A stretch of DNA of 64,000 nt from an uncultured Prevotellaceae bacterium (GCA_902781315.1 CACZIT010000001.1:147679-211678); one strand, 5' to 3'. Shown: positions 17,175-27,506, counted from the stretch's first letter. Numbers and translations: made by a program. Notes: generated by a model not told the origin, from the sequence alone.

Positions 17175-17872
17175 TGGATTTCTTAGAAGGAGCAATCGTC
17201 GCCATCGACAAGCCCTACGGCATGTCCAGTTTCGGAGCATTGGCCCACGTGCGCTACGTGCTGTCGAAGCATGTGGGCGTGAAGCGAGTGAAGACCGGTC
17301 ATGCCGGCACGCTCGACCCGCTGGCCACAGGGGTGTTGGTGCTCTGCACGGGCAAGATGACGAAGCAGATAGAACGGCTGCAATATGAGACGAAGGAATA
17401 CACCGCAACGCTGCAGTTGGGTGCCACGACTGCCAGCTACGACCGCGAGCACACGGTGGACATGACTTATCCCACGCGCCACATCACGCGCGAACTGATA
17501 GACAGCGTGCTGCCGCAGTTTCTGGGCGACGTGATGCAGGTGCCGCCGGCCTACAGTGCCGTTCATGTGGACGGCGAGCGCGCTTACAAACTGCGACGCC
17601 AGAGCCACGAGGTGGAGAAGCAGATGCAGGCCAAGCCCGTGCGCATCGACGAGATAGAGGTGCTGAACTTCGATGCGCAGACGATGCAGTTGCAACTGCG
17701 CGTGGTATGTGGCAAGGGCACCTACATCCGCTCGTTGGCCCGCGACATCGGTCGTGCGCTGGGCAGCGGGGCTTTCCTGACCGCACTGCGCCGTACGCGC
17801 GTGGGCGACATCCGCGAGGAGGACTGCGTGGACTTCGACCACGTCAAGGAATGGCTGGAGGGAATGGAGTAG
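17174..17872 (+). CDS. truB: tRNA pseudouridine-55 synthase
   Basis: Makes pseudouridine 55 in the T-loop of tRNAs. The motif GHAGTLDPLATGVL carries the catalytic Asp (about 48). RYVLSKHVGVKRVKTGHAG and CGKGTYIRSLARDIG are further TruB signatures. At 232 residues it lacks the C-terminal PUA-like extension of longer homologues, which is common in this phylum. It overlaps uppP by one base, and queA follows after 51 bases. Confidence 0.94.
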   Translation: MDFLEGAIVAIDKPYGMSSFGALAHVRYVLSKHVGVKRVKTGHAGTLDPLATGVLVLCTGKMTKQIERLQYETKEYTATLQLGATTASYDREHTVDMTYPTRHITRELIDSVLPQFLGDVMQVPPAYSAVHVDGERAYKLRRQSHEVEKQMQAKPVRIDEIEVLNFDAQTMQLQLRVVCGKGTYIRSLARDIGRALGSGAFLTALRRTRVGDIREEDCVDFDHVKEWLEGME

Positions 17873-17923
17873 GCCGCTGACGCGGTGTGTAAATAGTAAA
17901 TTCGTAAATCGTAAATATATTCG

Positions 17924-19090
17924 ATGAAGCTATCACAATTTAAGTTTAAGCTCCCAGAGGAGCAGATTGCGCTCTATCCGCAGAGTCTCTACCGCGAGTT
18001 TGAGAACGAGGATGGAACCAAGGAAACCGTGCGCTTCACGCGCCGCGACGAGTGTAGGCTGATGGTGCTGCATCGCAAGTCGCAGACCATTGAGATGTAC
18101 AAGCGCGATGCCGATGGCAACCCCATCGAGGGTGAATATCTGGACTTCCGCAATGTGTTGGACTACTTCGACGAAGGCGACACGTTCATCTTCAACGACA
18201 CGAAGGTGTTTCCAGCCCGCCTGTATGGCACGAAGGAGAAGACCGACGCGAAGATTGAGGTGTTCCTGCTGCGCGAACTGAACGAGGAGATGCGCCTGTG
18301 GGACGTGCTCGTGGAGCCCGCCCGCAAGATTCGTATCGGCAACAAACTGTTCTTCGACGACAGTGGCACGATGGTGGCAGAGGTCATCGACAACACCACG
18401 AGCCGCGGCCGCACGCTGCGCTTCCTCTACGACTGCCCGCACGACGAGTTCAAGCGCGAGCTGTTTGCACTGGGCGAGGCCCCGCTGCCTCACTACATCA
18501 TCGACAAACGCGAGGTGCACAATGCTGATGCTCAGGACATGGAAGACTTCCAGTGCATCTTCGCCAAGAACGAAGGTGCCGTGACGGCTCCCGCCACGGG
18601 GCTGCACTTCAGCCGCGAGCTGATGAAGCGCATGGAAATCAAGGGGCTGAACTTTGCCTACATCACGCTGCACTGCGGACTGGGCACGTTCCACGACATC
18701 GAGGTGGAAGACCTGACGAAGCACAAGATGGACTCCGAGCAGATGTTCATCGGTGAGGAGGCCTGCGACATCGTGAATCGCACGAAGGAGGAAGGCCACC
18801 ACGTTTGTGCCGTGGGCACGAGCGTGGTGAAGGCCACCGAGACCGCCGTGGGTACCGACGGTCTGCTGAAGCAGTTTGAGGGTTGGACCAACAAGTTCAT
18901 CTTCCCTCCCTACGACTTTGGACTCGCCGACTCGATGGTAGCCAATTTCTATCATCCGCTGTCGACGCTGCTTATGGAGACAGCAGCTTTCGGCGGCTAC
19001 GAGCTGGTGATGGAGGCTTACGACCTGGCCGTGAAAAACGGTTACAAGTTCGGCTGCTACGGCGACGCGATGCTCATCTTGAACGACTAG
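17924..19090 (+). CDS. queA: S-adenosylmethionine:tRNA ribosyltransferase-isomerase
   Basis: Transfers and isomerises the ribosyl part of SAM onto preQ1-tRNA to make epoxyqueuosine at the wobble base. [54 protein letters not shown] and [16 protein letters not shown] are the family motifs. It has 388 residues against about 350 in enterobacteria. The extra length is mainly in an N-terminal segment (about 20-60), as I recall for Bacteroidetes homologues. The ATG follows an AT-rich spacer after truB. Confidence 0.93.
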   Translation: MKLSQFKFKLPEEQIALYPQSLYREFENEDGTKETVRFTRRDECRLMVLHRKSQTIEMYKRDADGNPIEGEYLDFRNVLDYFDEGDTFIFNDTKVFPARLYGTKEKTDAKIEVFLLRELNEEMRLWDVLVEPARKIRIGNKLFFDDSGTMVAEVIDNTTSRGRTLRFLYDCPHDEFKRELFALGEAPLPHYIIDKREVHNADAQDMEDFQCIFAKNEGAVTAPATGLHFSRELMKRMEIKGLNFAYITLHCGLGTFHDIEVEDLTKHKMDSEQMFIGEEACDIVNRTKEEGHHVCAVGTSVVKATETAVGTDGLLKQFEGWTNKFIFPPYDFGLADSMVANFYHPLSTLLMETAAFGGYELVMEAYDLAVKNGYKFGCYGDAMLILND

Positions 19091-19096
19091 GCTACT

Positions 19097-19528
19097 TTGC
19101 ATACCGTCTATCTGAGTCTGGGCAGCAATGAAGGCCGTCGCGAGCGCAACCTGCGGCGGGCCATCAAGAAAATAGGAGAGCTGATTGGCACTGTAGAGCG
19201 CCAGTCGGCTTTTCTCGTGACTGAGCCCTGGGGCTACGAGTCGGACCACAAGTACGTGAACGCCTGCGTGAAAGTGCTGACCGACCGCTCGCCACGCGAG
19301 GTGTTGGAACTGACGCAAAAGATAGAACGCCAGATGGGACGCAAGAAGAAGACTGTGTTCGACGCCGACAGCGGCACGTTTGCCTATGCCGACCGCCCCA
19401 TCGATATCGATATCCTGCTCTATGACGAGCTGACGGTGGACGAGCCCGATCTTCAGATTCCTCACCCCCGCATGGCGGAACGCGACTTCGTGATGATTCC
19501 GCTGGCAGAGGTGAGAGATGAAAGGTGA
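19097..19528 (+). CDS. folK: 2-amino-4-hydroxy-6-hydroxymethyldihydropteridine pyrophosphokinase
   Basis: Transfers pyrophosphate from ATP to the pterin in folate synthesis. VYLSLGSNEGRRERNLRRA, VTEPWGYESDHKYVNACV and RPIDIDILLYD ... PHPRMAERDFVMIPL are the HPPK signatures. The start has to be TTG at 19097. The frame is the same as queA and closed by its TAG only six bases earlier, while the conserved fold begins at residue 2. The next gene starts 4 bases after the stop, or overlaps it if an upstream ATG is used. Confidence 0.9.
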   Translation: MHTVYLSLGSNEGRRERNLRRAIKKIGELIGTVERQSAFLVTEPWGYESDHKYVNACVKVLTDRSPREVLELTQKIERQMGRKKKTVFDADSGTFAYADRPIDIDILLYDELTVDEPDLQIPHPRMAERDFVMIPLAEVRDER

Positions 19529-19532
19529 AAAA

Positions 19533-20288
19533 ATGGAAAAGGTGAAAAGAATTTGTTTCGTATGGTTGGCACTGCTGCCCTTGCTGGTATTGGCTCAGCA
19601 AGAGCCAACGTTCGAGAAACTGCTGGTGCCCGACCGGAAAGTGTTTGACTTCGGAACCATTCAGGAAAAGGATGGGCCTGTCAGCCATGTCTTCACACTG
19701 AAGAACACAAGCGACAAGCCCATTGCCATCAGTGAGGTGTCGGCATGGTGCGGCTGCACGACGGCCCAATTCGATAAGCGCCCCATCCGGCCCGGACAGT
19801 CGGGTAGGGTAGTGGTGACGTTCAATCCCAGCCATCGTCCCGGTGCATTCAGCAAGGAGGTGGTGGTGCTCTTGGGCGACGGCAGCAGCTATGTGCGGCT
19901 GTGGGTGAAAGGCACGGTGAAAGGCATGCAGCATCCCGTCACCGAGGACCATCCCTATCACTACGGCAGCGGACTCTACATGAGTCATCGCGTGCTGCCG
20001 TTTCGCGCGCTGAAGAAAGGCGAAGCGCAAACCATCAAACTGCGTCTGGCCAACGGAACCGACCGGGAGATGACCATCGACTTCCTGCGACAACCTAACA
20101 ACCGCATCGTGCAGATGCCTGAGCGCATCGTGCTGAAACCTCAGGAGCGGCGCGTGGTGGACGTGAGCTATAGGGCAGTGCGCGAATATCCCTACCGGCG
20201 ACGCATCGACGTGGTGCCCGTAGTGGGCGGAAAACGGCTGGAAGCACTTCGTCTGACGCTACTACCTAGTAAACTACCTGGAAAATAA
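19533..20288 (+). CDS. secreted DUF1573 (ASH-like) protein
   Basis: About 251 residues, with a signal peptide (MEKVKRICFVWLALLPLLVLAQ) and a DUF1573 immunoglobulin-like domain: VFDFGTIQEKDGPVSHVFTLKNTSDKPIAISEVSAWCGCT, the usual double-Cys signature, then PGQSGRVVVTFNPSHRPG. A second beta-rich half follows (about 135-250). I prefer the ATG at 19533, four bases after folK; the ATG at 19518 overlaps folK. Function is unknown; the family is abundant in Bacteroidetes and presumed periplasmic or surface-associated. It ends the housekeeping cluster. Confidence 0.82.
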   Translation: MEKVKRICFVWLALLPLLVLAQQEPTFEKLLVPDRKVFDFGTIQEKDGPVSHVFTLKNTSDKPIAISEVSAWCGCTTAQFDKRPIRPGQSGRVVVTFNPSHRPGAFSKEVVVLLGDGSSYVRLWVKGTVKGMQHPVTEDHPYHYGSGLYMSHRVLPFRALKKGEAQTIKLRLANGTDREMTIDFLRQPNNRIVQMPERIVLKPQERRVVDVSYRAVREYPYRRRIDVVPVVGGKRLEALRLTLLPSKLPGK

Positions 20289-20298
20289 TGGAAGATTA

Positions 20299-20330
20299 TT
20301 TGCTTTTTCTAATTTTATTAGTTAATTTTG
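20299..20330 (+). promoter_or_regulatory. Bacteroidetes-type promoter for the SusC/SusD locus
   Basis: TTTG (20299-20302), 20 bases, then TAATTTTG (20323-20330), leaving an untranslated leader of about 75 bases before susC. Confidence 0.72.
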
Positions 20331-20408
20331 CACGCTGATTTGAAAAATACTCTCAATAACACCTAATATAATAATACACACTAACATTAACAATAACTTA
20401 TCTTCATT

Positions 20409-23400
20409 ATGAGACAAAACAGTTTGATGAAACTTCTCTTGCTGTCAGCGCTATCAGCAGCTACGACAGGCGTGTCGGCCGTAGTGCCCGCACAGACTGG
20501 CGCAACAGCTCAGCAGCAACAGGCAGGGAAGAATCATGTAAGCGGTCGGGTGCTCGACAAGGCTGGTGAGCCCATTATCGGAGCCACCGTCAACGTGAAA
20601 GGCACCGACCGAAACGCCGTTACCGACATCGACGGTAACTTTACGATCGACGCTCCCGAGGGAGCCACGCTCGTGATCTCTTACATTGGTTTCCAGAACC
20701 AGGAAGTGAAGGCCAGCAATGGCATCGTGGTCACCATGAACGACGAGAGCACCAGCCTGAACGAGGTGGTGGTGACCGCCCTGGGTATCAAGAAGGAAGC
20801 CAAGTCGCTTTCCTACAACGTGCAGCAACTGAATGCCGACGCCGTGATGACGGTTCAGGATGCCAACTTCGTGAATTCGCTGAACGGTAAGGTGGCTGGT
20901 GTGCAGATCAACGCTGCCGCATCGGGCATCGGTGGTGCCTCGCGTGTGGTGATGCGTGGTGCCAAGTCTATCGACGGCAACAACAACGTGCTCTACGTCA
21001 TCGACGGTATGCCCGTGGTGAACGCCCAAAGCAACCTTGACGAGAGCGCACTCGCCTATAGCGGCAACGGCCAGACCGGTGACGCTACGGCTATGCTTAA
21101 CCCCGACGACATCGAGAGCATCTCGGCACTGACCGGTCCTTCGGCAGCCGCCCTGTATGGCTCTACCGCTTCGAACGGTGTCATCCTGATTACAACGAAG
21201 AAGGGTGCCGCCGGCAAGACACACATTTCTTACAATGGCAGTTTCCAGTTCTCGAAGCCGCTCATGCTGCCCGAGTTCCAGAACACCTACGGACAGACCG
21301 AAGCAGGCAGCTACTACAGCTGGGGCGACAAGCTCACTACGCCCTCCAGCTATGATCCTGCCGACTTCTTCCGCACGGGCACGAATTTCACCAATTCGGT
21401 GTCGCTCTCTACGGGAACCGACCGCAACCAGACTTATGCCTCCATCGGTGCCAGCAACGCTGGTGGCATCATCCACAATAACGACTTCGACCGCTACAAC
21501 CTCTCCGTGCGCAACACCACGAAGATGTTCGGCGACAAGCTGACGCTCGACCTGAGCTACATGATGTCGTCGGTGAAGGAGAACAACATGATCACGCAGG
21601 GTCAGTATTTCAACCCGCTCGTGCCCCTCTATCTGTTCCCTGCAGGAGCCGACTGGGAGGCCGTGACCTACTACGAGCGCTACAACGCCGACCGCAACTT
21701 CGCCACGCAGTTCTGGCCCTACGGTCGTCAGGCCATGTCGATGCAGAACCCCTATTGGATTACCGAGCACGACAACTTCACCAACCATAAGTTCCGCAAC
21801 ACGTTCACCGCTTCGCTGAAGTACGACATCACCGACTGGCTGGCACTGACTGGCCGCGTGAAGTACGACAACAACGACGTCAGGAACGAGTCGAAGTACG
21901 ACGCAGGCACTGACCTGCAGTTTGCTTCGAAGTACGGTCACTATGGTCAGACCCACCGTCAGTACACTCAGTATTTTGCTGAGGCTTTCGCTACGGTCAA
22001 TAAGTATTGGAACGAGAACACCTGGAGCCTCACCGCCGTGCTTGGTACGAGCTACGACAAGCAGCAGGAGCGCTTCACGAGTTTCGACGGTCATCTCTCG
22101 ACGGCTGCCAACATTTTCTCGCTGCGCAACGTGGTGGCCGGTGGTTCCACGAAGTACGACCAGGGACTGATGCCGTTCAAGAAAATCGGTGTCTATGGCA
22201 GCACGCAGGTGGGCTACAAGAGCATGGCCTACATCGACCTGACAGCCCGCAACGACTGGTCGTCGAAGATGGCCAAGGCCGAGGAATCCTACTTCTATTG
22301 GTCGGCAGGTCTGTCGGGCATATTCACCGAGATGTTCCCCGCCATCAAGTCTAACGACTACCTGAACTACCTGAAGGCTCGCATCTCGTATGCCGAAGTG
22401 GGTAACGACCCTGCCGAGTGCTTCATCACCATTCCTTACTACACGCTGACTGCTGCCGGCATCAGCACTGCCACGAGCATGCCCAACCCCGACCTGAAGG
22501 CTGAGCGCACGAAGTCGTGGGAGGCTGGTATCGACCTGGTGCTCTTCCGCAACAAACTGCGCGTGAATGCCACTGTCTATCATTCGCGCACTTACAACCA
22601 GTTCTTCAATATCTCGCTGCCGGCGTCGTCGGGTTACACCAATGCGATTGTCAATGGCGGACGCGTCGACAACAAGGGTGTTGAGCTGAGCGCACGCTTT
22701 GCCCAGCCTCTCGGTCCCGTGAAGTGGGAGACCTACCTCACTTGGACGCTGAACCATAACGAAATAAAGGAACTGCTGCACGACTGGAAGAACCCCATCG
22801 ACGGCAACGTCTACTCACTCACCGAACTCGACAAAGGCGGACTCTCTGGCTACAAGACCAAGCTTGTGGAGGGTGGTTCGCTCTCTGACATCTACGTGAA
22901 CACGCTGGCCGTTGGCGAGCATGGCGAATACTACGTAGACCCGCAGACCCACTCGCTGCGTACCGATGCCAACAACTACGTGAAGGCTGGCCAGGCAGCG
23001 CCGCGTTACAACCTCTCGTGGGGTAACGACCTTTCGTGGAAGGGTCTGACTCTCGGCTTCCAGTTTGCTCTGCGCGCCGGTGGCATCGTCGTTTCGCAGA
23101 CACAGGCCATCATGGATGCCTTCGGTGCTTCGAAGGCTTCGGCTGACGCTCGCGATGCTGGTGGCGTGATAATCAATGGCAAGCCCATCAAGGCTTCCGA
23201 CTATTACCAGACCGTGGCCAGCGACAGCCATATCATTGGTTCGCAGTACGTTTATAGCGCTACCAACCTGCGCCTGTCGGAACTCGCCCTGGGTTACAAT
23301 ATTCCTGTGCAGAAGTGGCAGAACGTCATCAAGGGTGCCAACATCTCGTTTGTTGCCCACAACCTCTGGATGCTCTACTGCAAGGCTCCCTTCGACCCCG

Positions 23401-23498
23401 AGGTCACGGCCAACACGGGCACCTATGCCCAGGGTCTGGACTACTTCATGCAGCCCAGCCTGCGTACGATGGGATTCTCTGTAAAACTTAGGTTCTAA
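20409..23498 (+). CDS. susC: SusC/RagA-type TonB-dependent outer-membrane transporter
   Basis: A 1029-residue outer-membrane importer of oligosaccharides driven by TonB. Order: signal peptide (1-30), carboxypeptidase-regulatory-like extension (VSGRVLDKAGEPIIGATVNVKGT), a TonB-box region (LNEVVVTALGIKKEAKSLSYNVQQ), plug domain (VAGVQINAAASGIGGASRVVMRGAKSI) and a 22-strand barrel ending in aromatic FSVKLRF. The SusD partner follows after 15 bases. No sigma/anti-sigma pair, SusR or hybrid two-component sensor lies next to it, and the extension is not the sigma-signalling type, so the regulator must be elsewhere. Confidence 0.93.
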   Translation: MRQNSLMKLLLLSALSAATTGVSAVVPAQTGATAQQQQAGKNHVSGRVLDKAGEPIIGATVNVKGTDRNAVTDIDGNFTIDAPEGATLVISYIGFQNQEVKASNGIVVTMNDESTSLNEVVVTALGIKKEAKSLSYNVQQLNADAVMTVQDANFVNSLNGKVAGVQINAAASGIGGASRVVMRGAKSIDGNNNVLYVIDGMPVVNAQSNLDESALAYSGNGQTGDATAMLNPDDIESISALTGPSAAALYGSTASNGVILITTKKGAAGKTHISYNGSFQFSKPLMLPEFQNTYGQTEAGSYYSWGDKLTTPSSYDPADFFRTGTNFTNSVSLSTGTDRNQTYASIGASNAGGIIHNNDFDRYNLSVRNTTKMFGDKLTLDLSYMMSSVKENNMITQGQYFNPLVPLYLFPAGADWEAVTYYERYNADRNFATQFWPYGRQAMSMQNPYWITEHDNFTNHKFRNTFTASLKYDITDWLALTGRVKYDNNDVRNESKYDAGTDLQFASKYGHYGQTHRQYTQYFAEAFATVNKYWNENTWSLTAVLGTSYDKQQERFTSFDGHLSTAANIFSLRNVVAGGSTKYDQGLMPFKKIGVYGSTQVGYKSMAYIDLTARNDWSSKMAKAEESYFYWSAGLSGIFTEMFPAIKSNDYLNYLKARISYAEVGNDPAECFITIPYYTLTAAGISTATSMPNPDLKAERTKSWEAGIDLVLFRNKLRVNATVYHSRTYNQFFNISLPASSGYTNAIVNGGRVDNKGVELSARFAQPLGPVKWETYLTWTLNHNEIKELLHDWKNPIDGNVYSLTELDKGGLSGYKTKLVEGGSLSDIYVNTLAVGEHGEYYVDPQTHSLRTDANNYVKAGQAAPRYNLSWGNDLSWKGLTLGFQFALRAGGIVVSQTQAIMDAFGASKASADARDAGGVIINGKPIKASDYYQTVASDSHIIGSQYVYSATNLRLSELALGYNIPVQKWQNVIKGANISFVAHNLWMLYCKAPFDPEVTANTGTYAQGLDYFMQPSLRTMGFSVKLRF

Positions 23499-23513
23499 AG
23501 AAAGGAGACAGTC

Positions 23514-25136
23514 ATGATGAAAAAGAATATTTTAAGATATACATTATTTGGTTTCCTCGCTCTCTCGCTTACGACGGCTTGCACCGACGACTTCGAGAGC
23601 CTGAACACCAACAAGCACGCTGCCACCGATGCTGACATGGAAAAGGACGGCAAGGCCGTGGGTTCCTTCTTCACGCAGATGATCAACCGCACGACGGTGA
23701 TGAAGATTGGCGGCGACCAGGATGATGAGTTTGCTTCGACGGGTGCCTACCAGCATCAGATTGGTATCAGCGCCGACAGCTATTCGGGCTACATTGGCCA
23801 CACGGCCGGTTGGGCTCGCGGTCGTTACAATGGCACCTACAACTTCTCGAAAGGCGACGAATGGGGCAACGCTATGTTCAAAATGGGCATGGTGCAGATC
23901 ATGCCGGCTTGGGCCCAGATGCATGCCAAGGCACTGGAGCAGAATCAGCCTCAGGTGGCTGCCCTTGCTGATGTGGTGAAGGTGTTCGCCATGCATCGTG
24001 TTGCCGACCACTATGGGCCGATTCCTTACATCAACTACACGCTGGGTGCCATCGGCCAGAGCTACGATGCCCTCGACAAGGTCTATGCCAAGTTCTTTGA
24101 AGAACTCGACGGCGCTATCGAGGTGCTCACCCCGTATGCCCTCGCAGGCAACAACATCCTCGGCGACTACGACCCCATCTATGGTGGCGATATCCTGAAG
24201 TGGACCAAGTTGGCCAACACCCTGCGTTTGCGACTGGCACTGCGCGTGGTCTATGCTGATGCCGCTCTGGCTCAGACCGAGGCAGAGAAATCGGCGGCAT
24301 GTCCCGTTGGTTTCATTGACGAGGCTGATGGTCGTGCTCAGTATAACGGACTGCCCAATTCCGCAGCCGTCAATCCCATCTGGCAGCAGGCTTATGAGTG
24401 GAACGAGAACCGCATGAGTGCTCCGATGGATTCCTACCTCAACGGTTATAAGGATCCGCGCATCTCGGTTTACTTTGTGGCTGCCGGCGATGGTAAGTAC
24501 CACGGCGTGCGCCAGGGTGTCTTTGCCGACGGAGCCAACCAGAGTGCATACATCGGTGAGAAGATTTCCAACGTGAACCTCAGCGAGAACTCTCCCGTGC
24601 TCTACATGGCTGCTGCCGAGAGCTTCTTCCTGCGTGCTGAGGCTGCTCTGCGTGGTTGGAACATGGGTGGAACGGCCCAGAGTTTCTACGAGGCAGGCAT
24701 TCGCATGTCGATGCAGGAGAACGGTATCACAAGTGGTGTTGATTCTTACGTCAGGAACAGCACTGCCCATCCTGCCGCCTTCAACGATAATGCTGGCAGC
24801 GACAGTGCACCTGCACCCAGCACCATCACTATTCGTTGGAACGACAATGACGACTTCGAGACTAACCTCGAGCGCATCATTGTTCAGAAGTGGATTGCCG
24901 GTTGGGGCAACTCTTGCGAGGCTTGGTCGGAATTCCGCCGCACGGGCTATCCGAAGATGTTCCCAGTGAAACTCAACTACAGTGACGGCGCCGTGTCGAG
25001 CGACCTGCAGATTCGCCGTCTGCCTTATCCCGGAACAGAGTACAATACCAATCGTGCTGCCGTCACCGCTGCAGCCCAGTTGCTGGGTGGCGAGGACAAT
25101 TGCGGTACGCGCCTCTGGTGGGACAAGAAGAATTAA
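23514..25136 (+). CDS. susD: SusD/RagB-type surface glycan-binding lipoprotein
   Basis: Lipoprotein lid of the SusC transporter. The signal sequence ends LSLTTAC, giving a lipobox Cys at about 23. The body matches the SusD-like subgroup that begins DDFESLNTNKHAATDAD. YGPIPYINYTLGAIGQSYDALDKVYAKFFEELDGA and KWTKLANTLRLRLALRV are SusD helical-repeat segments. It has 540 residues. Two ATGs (23514, 23517) are equivalent. It lies between susC and the GH18 lipoprotein in one transcription direction. Confidence 0.92.
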   Translation: MMKKNILRYTLFGFLALSLTTACTDDFESLNTNKHAATDADMEKDGKAVGSFFTQMINRTTVMKIGGDQDDEFASTGAYQHQIGISADSYSGYIGHTAGWARGRYNGTYNFSKGDEWGNAMFKMGMVQIMPAWAQMHAKALEQNQPQVAALADVVKVFAMHRVADHYGPIPYINYTLGAIGQSYDALDKVYAKFFEELDGAIEVLTPYALAGNNILGDYDPIYGGDILKWTKLANTLRLRLALRVVYADAALAQTEAEKSAACPVGFIDEADGRAQYNGLPNSAAVNPIWQQAYEWNENRMSAPMDSYLNGYKDPRISVYFVAAGDGKYHGVRQGVFADGANQSAYIGEKISNVNLSENSPVLYMAAAESFFLRAEAALRGWNMGGTAQSFYEAGIRMSMQENGITSGVDSYVRNSTAHPAAFNDNAGSDSAPAPSTITIRWNDNDDFETNLERIIVQKWIAGWGNSCEAWSEFRRTGYPKMFPVKLNYSDGAVSSDLQIRRLPYPGTEYNTNRAAVTAAAQLLGGEDNCGTRLWWDKKN

Positions 25137-25168
25137 TATTGAAAGTGGAAATTGATAATTGACAAAAT

Positions 25169-26176
25169 ATGAAACTGAAAAGTATATTGAGTGCAACGGT
25201 GCTTGCTGGCTTAGCCTTGACGAGTTTCGTCAGTTGCGACACTGAGGTGGAGAATGAGACTATTCAACATCTCTACAAATACGATGCACAGTATTTTGAA
25301 AACCTCCGTGCTTGGAAGAAAACCCAGCATGAGGTCACCTATGTTTACTATGCTGCCTGGGCTCCGCTGGAAGGACAGGAAGGCTATAAGGATCCCGCCT
25401 CGTGGGGTGAGCGCATCAAGGGACTGCCCGACAGCCTCGACATCGTGAACCTCTGGATGGGCATCCCCACGCCTGAGACTCATCCTGTGGCCTACGAAGA
25501 CATGGTCTATGCGCAGGACGTGCTGGGCACGCGCTTCGTTTTCCATGGCGATGCCAGTCACTTCAACCACTACTTCTATGACCGCGAGTTCGACGAAGCC
25601 ACGAAGTCGTTCAAGTATAAGCTCGATGCCAATGGCAACAAGATCGTGCTGAAGTCGGATCCCAACGACGAGTATTCGTTGCGTTCCTACGCCCGCTGGG
25701 CTTGCGATACAGTGATGAAGTGCCGCCTCGACGGTGTCGACTTCGACTACGAAGGCTGGGACAACGAAAGCATGCGCATCGTTGCCGACGAGTGCAACAA
25801 GTTCTTCGGCCCCGAGGGAGCTTGGCCCGAGAAGCTCTTCATCATCGACTGGTTCGGTGGTGCACCGAGTGGTTGCGATGACTATTGCGACTACTTCGTG
25901 CGTCAGGCTTACACGTGGCAAATCGGTTTCCAGACCGGTACCGGTGGTCGCCCTCAGGAGAAGACAATCTACTGCGACAGCTTCGGCGGTGAGGCCGGTG
26001 AGGCCGGTCCGCGTGGTGCTCAGATCTGCGACTATGCCCGTTGGGAGCCTGCCACAGGCCACAAGGGTGGTTGCGGTGCCTACTACGTCGACTTCAACTA
26101 CAAGGATCCTTCTGGCATTCCCTACGGTGAGTTCCGTAAGGCCATTCAGATTATGAATCCCGCCATCCACAAGTAA
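25169..26176 (+). CDS. GH18 lipoprotein, endo-beta-N-acetylglucosaminidase-like
   Basis: Surface GH18 enzyme of 335 residues. Signal peptide with lipobox FVSC (Cys 23). The GH18 catalytic motif is intact as DGVDFDYEGWD (D188, D191, D193, E195), so the protein should be active. The short barrel and its place right after SusD match Bacteroides loci in which a GH18 endo-glycosidase cuts the chitobiose core of N-glycans. An N-glycan substrate is inferred from that arrangement; chitinase activity cannot be excluded but is less likely. Confidence 0.85.
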   Translation: MKLKSILSATVLAGLALTSFVSCDTEVENETIQHLYKYDAQYFENLRAWKKTQHEVTYVYYAAWAPLEGQEGYKDPASWGERIKGLPDSLDIVNLWMGIPTPETHPVAYEDMVYAQDVLGTRFVFHGDASHFNHYFYDREFDEATKSFKYKLDANGNKIVLKSDPNDEYSLRSYARWACDTVMKCRLDGVDFDYEGWDNESMRIVADECNKFFGPEGAWPEKLFIIDWFGGAPSGCDDYCDYFVRQAYTWQIGFQTGTGGRPQEKTIYCDSFGGEAGEAGPRGAQICDYARWEPATGHKGGCGAYYVDFNYKDPSGIPYGEFRKAIQIMNPAIHK

Positions 26177-26233
26177 TTGTCAAGTATGTTGCTGTACACA
26201 GCAACTCCCTAAAACAATCAAAAAGCAATAACA

Positions 26234-27448
26234 ATGAAAACAACCATAATTTCAAAGGCAACTCTGGGAGTGCTGGCCATCGCCTCGCTCCTGCTTACCT
26301 CTTGCCGCAGCGACGGTGGTTTCGACTACGACCACTCGGCGCTCTATCTCTCCGGCACTGAGGAGAATCCCGTCGTGAAATTTGTCGTCGAGGACACGCC
26401 GGCAAGCTATGCCGTCACCGTGCAGAGCACCGAGAAGGTGGCTTCCGACGTCAACCTCACGCTGGCCATCGACCGCGCCAAGGTCGAAGAATACAACAAG
26501 ATCAACAAGACAAACTTCTTCGCCATTCCTGAAGGAGCCGTTGAACTTGATAACTCGCAGGTGACCATCAGCGAGGGCAATGCCATTTCGTCGGCTGCAA
26601 CCGTCAAGGTTGTCAGCACGGAGGCTTTCGAGGAAGGTGCCACTTATATGATTCCTGTCACCATCCAGAATGTGAGTGGTAGCATGACCGATGTCATAGA
26701 GGGCTCGCGCACCATTTTCCTGCGCGTCTCGCGCGTCATCAACTTCGCAGCCGTCAATGCCAACTACAACGCTTCGTCAAATTTCATCTTTGATCAGGCC
26801 ATTCCCCTGACCACTTTCACCTATGAGATGAAAATCTATCCCACAGGACTTGCCAACAGTGGTCCCCAGCGTTTCTGTGCTCTGGAGCAGGCCGACGAGT
26901 CGAAGGCACTGCTGCTGCGCTTCAACGAGGCCAACACCTCCAACAAGCTTCAGGTCATGACACCGTGCGGAACCATGATGTCGAACACCGAGTTTGCCAA
27001 CAACCAGTGGTATCTGCTCTCCATCGTATGGGATGGCACCAATCTGCTGTTCTATGTAAATGGTGTGCTCGACAACTCACTGGCTGGCAAGGATCCAGGT
27101 GGCATCAACTTCCAGCGTTTCGAAATGGGTATGTCATGGGGTGGCTACAACTCCCGCCAGTTCTTCGGCCATCGCTTCTGCGAGTTCCGCGTCTGGGACC
27201 GCGCCCTTTCCGCCAGCGAAATTCTTGGCGGGCTCTGTGGCGTAGCAGCTAATTCTGAGGGTCTTCAGGCCTACTGGAAGTTCAACGAGGGCACAGGTCA
27301 CGTCTTCAAGGATGCCACGGGTCACGGCTTCGACATGGACTGGACCAATACCTCCCGCGCCATCTACGAAGGCGACATGCTGCCCACCCCCGATGCCTAC
27401 AAGTACATCCAGTGGGTGAAGGACGACGCCAACAAGTGCGCTCAGTAG
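26234..27448 (+). CDS. DUF1735 plus LamG-like surface lipoprotein
   Basis: A 404-residue lipoprotein (signal ends SLLLTSC). Residues about 40-170 resemble the DUF1735 beta-sandwich (VEDTPASYAVTVQSTEKVASDV ... ATYMIPVTIQNVSG). Residues about 180-395 form a concanavalin/LamG-like domain (NQWYLLSIVWDGTNLLFYVNG, FRVWDRALSASEILGGL, QAYWKFNEGTGHVFKDATGHG). Proteins of this build accompany GH18 enzymes in N-glycan loci and probably bind glycan at the surface. It starts 57 bases after the GH18 gene. Confidence 0.8.
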   Translation: MKTTIISKATLGVLAIASLLLTSCRSDGGFDYDHSALYLSGTEENPVVKFVVEDTPASYAVTVQSTEKVASDVNLTLAIDRAKVEEYNKINKTNFFAIPEGAVELDNSQVTISEGNAISSAATVKVVSTEAFEEGATYMIPVTIQNVSGSMTDVIEGSRTIFLRVSRVINFAAVNANYNASSNFIFDQAIPLTTFTYEMKIYPTGLANSGPQRFCALEQADESKALLLRFNEANTSNKLQVMTPCGTMMSNTEFANNQWYLLSIVWDGTNLLFYVNGVLDNSLAGKDPGGINFQRFEMGMSWGGYNSRQFFGHRFCEFRVWDRALSASEILGGLCGVAANSEGLQAYWKFNEGTGHVFKDATGHGFDMDWTNTSRAIYEGDMLPTPDAYKYIQWVKDDANKCAQ

Positions 27449-27506
27449 TTCAGTGTATTGCCGCCACGGCAACCAAGCATTCAACAACAATCAAAACAAA
27501 ACAACA

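Noticed and set aside
20454-22781. 775-residue open frame antisense to susC
   Set aside because: The composition is rich in Val, His and Arg, as expected from mirrored codons; no signature, and the sense gene is certain.
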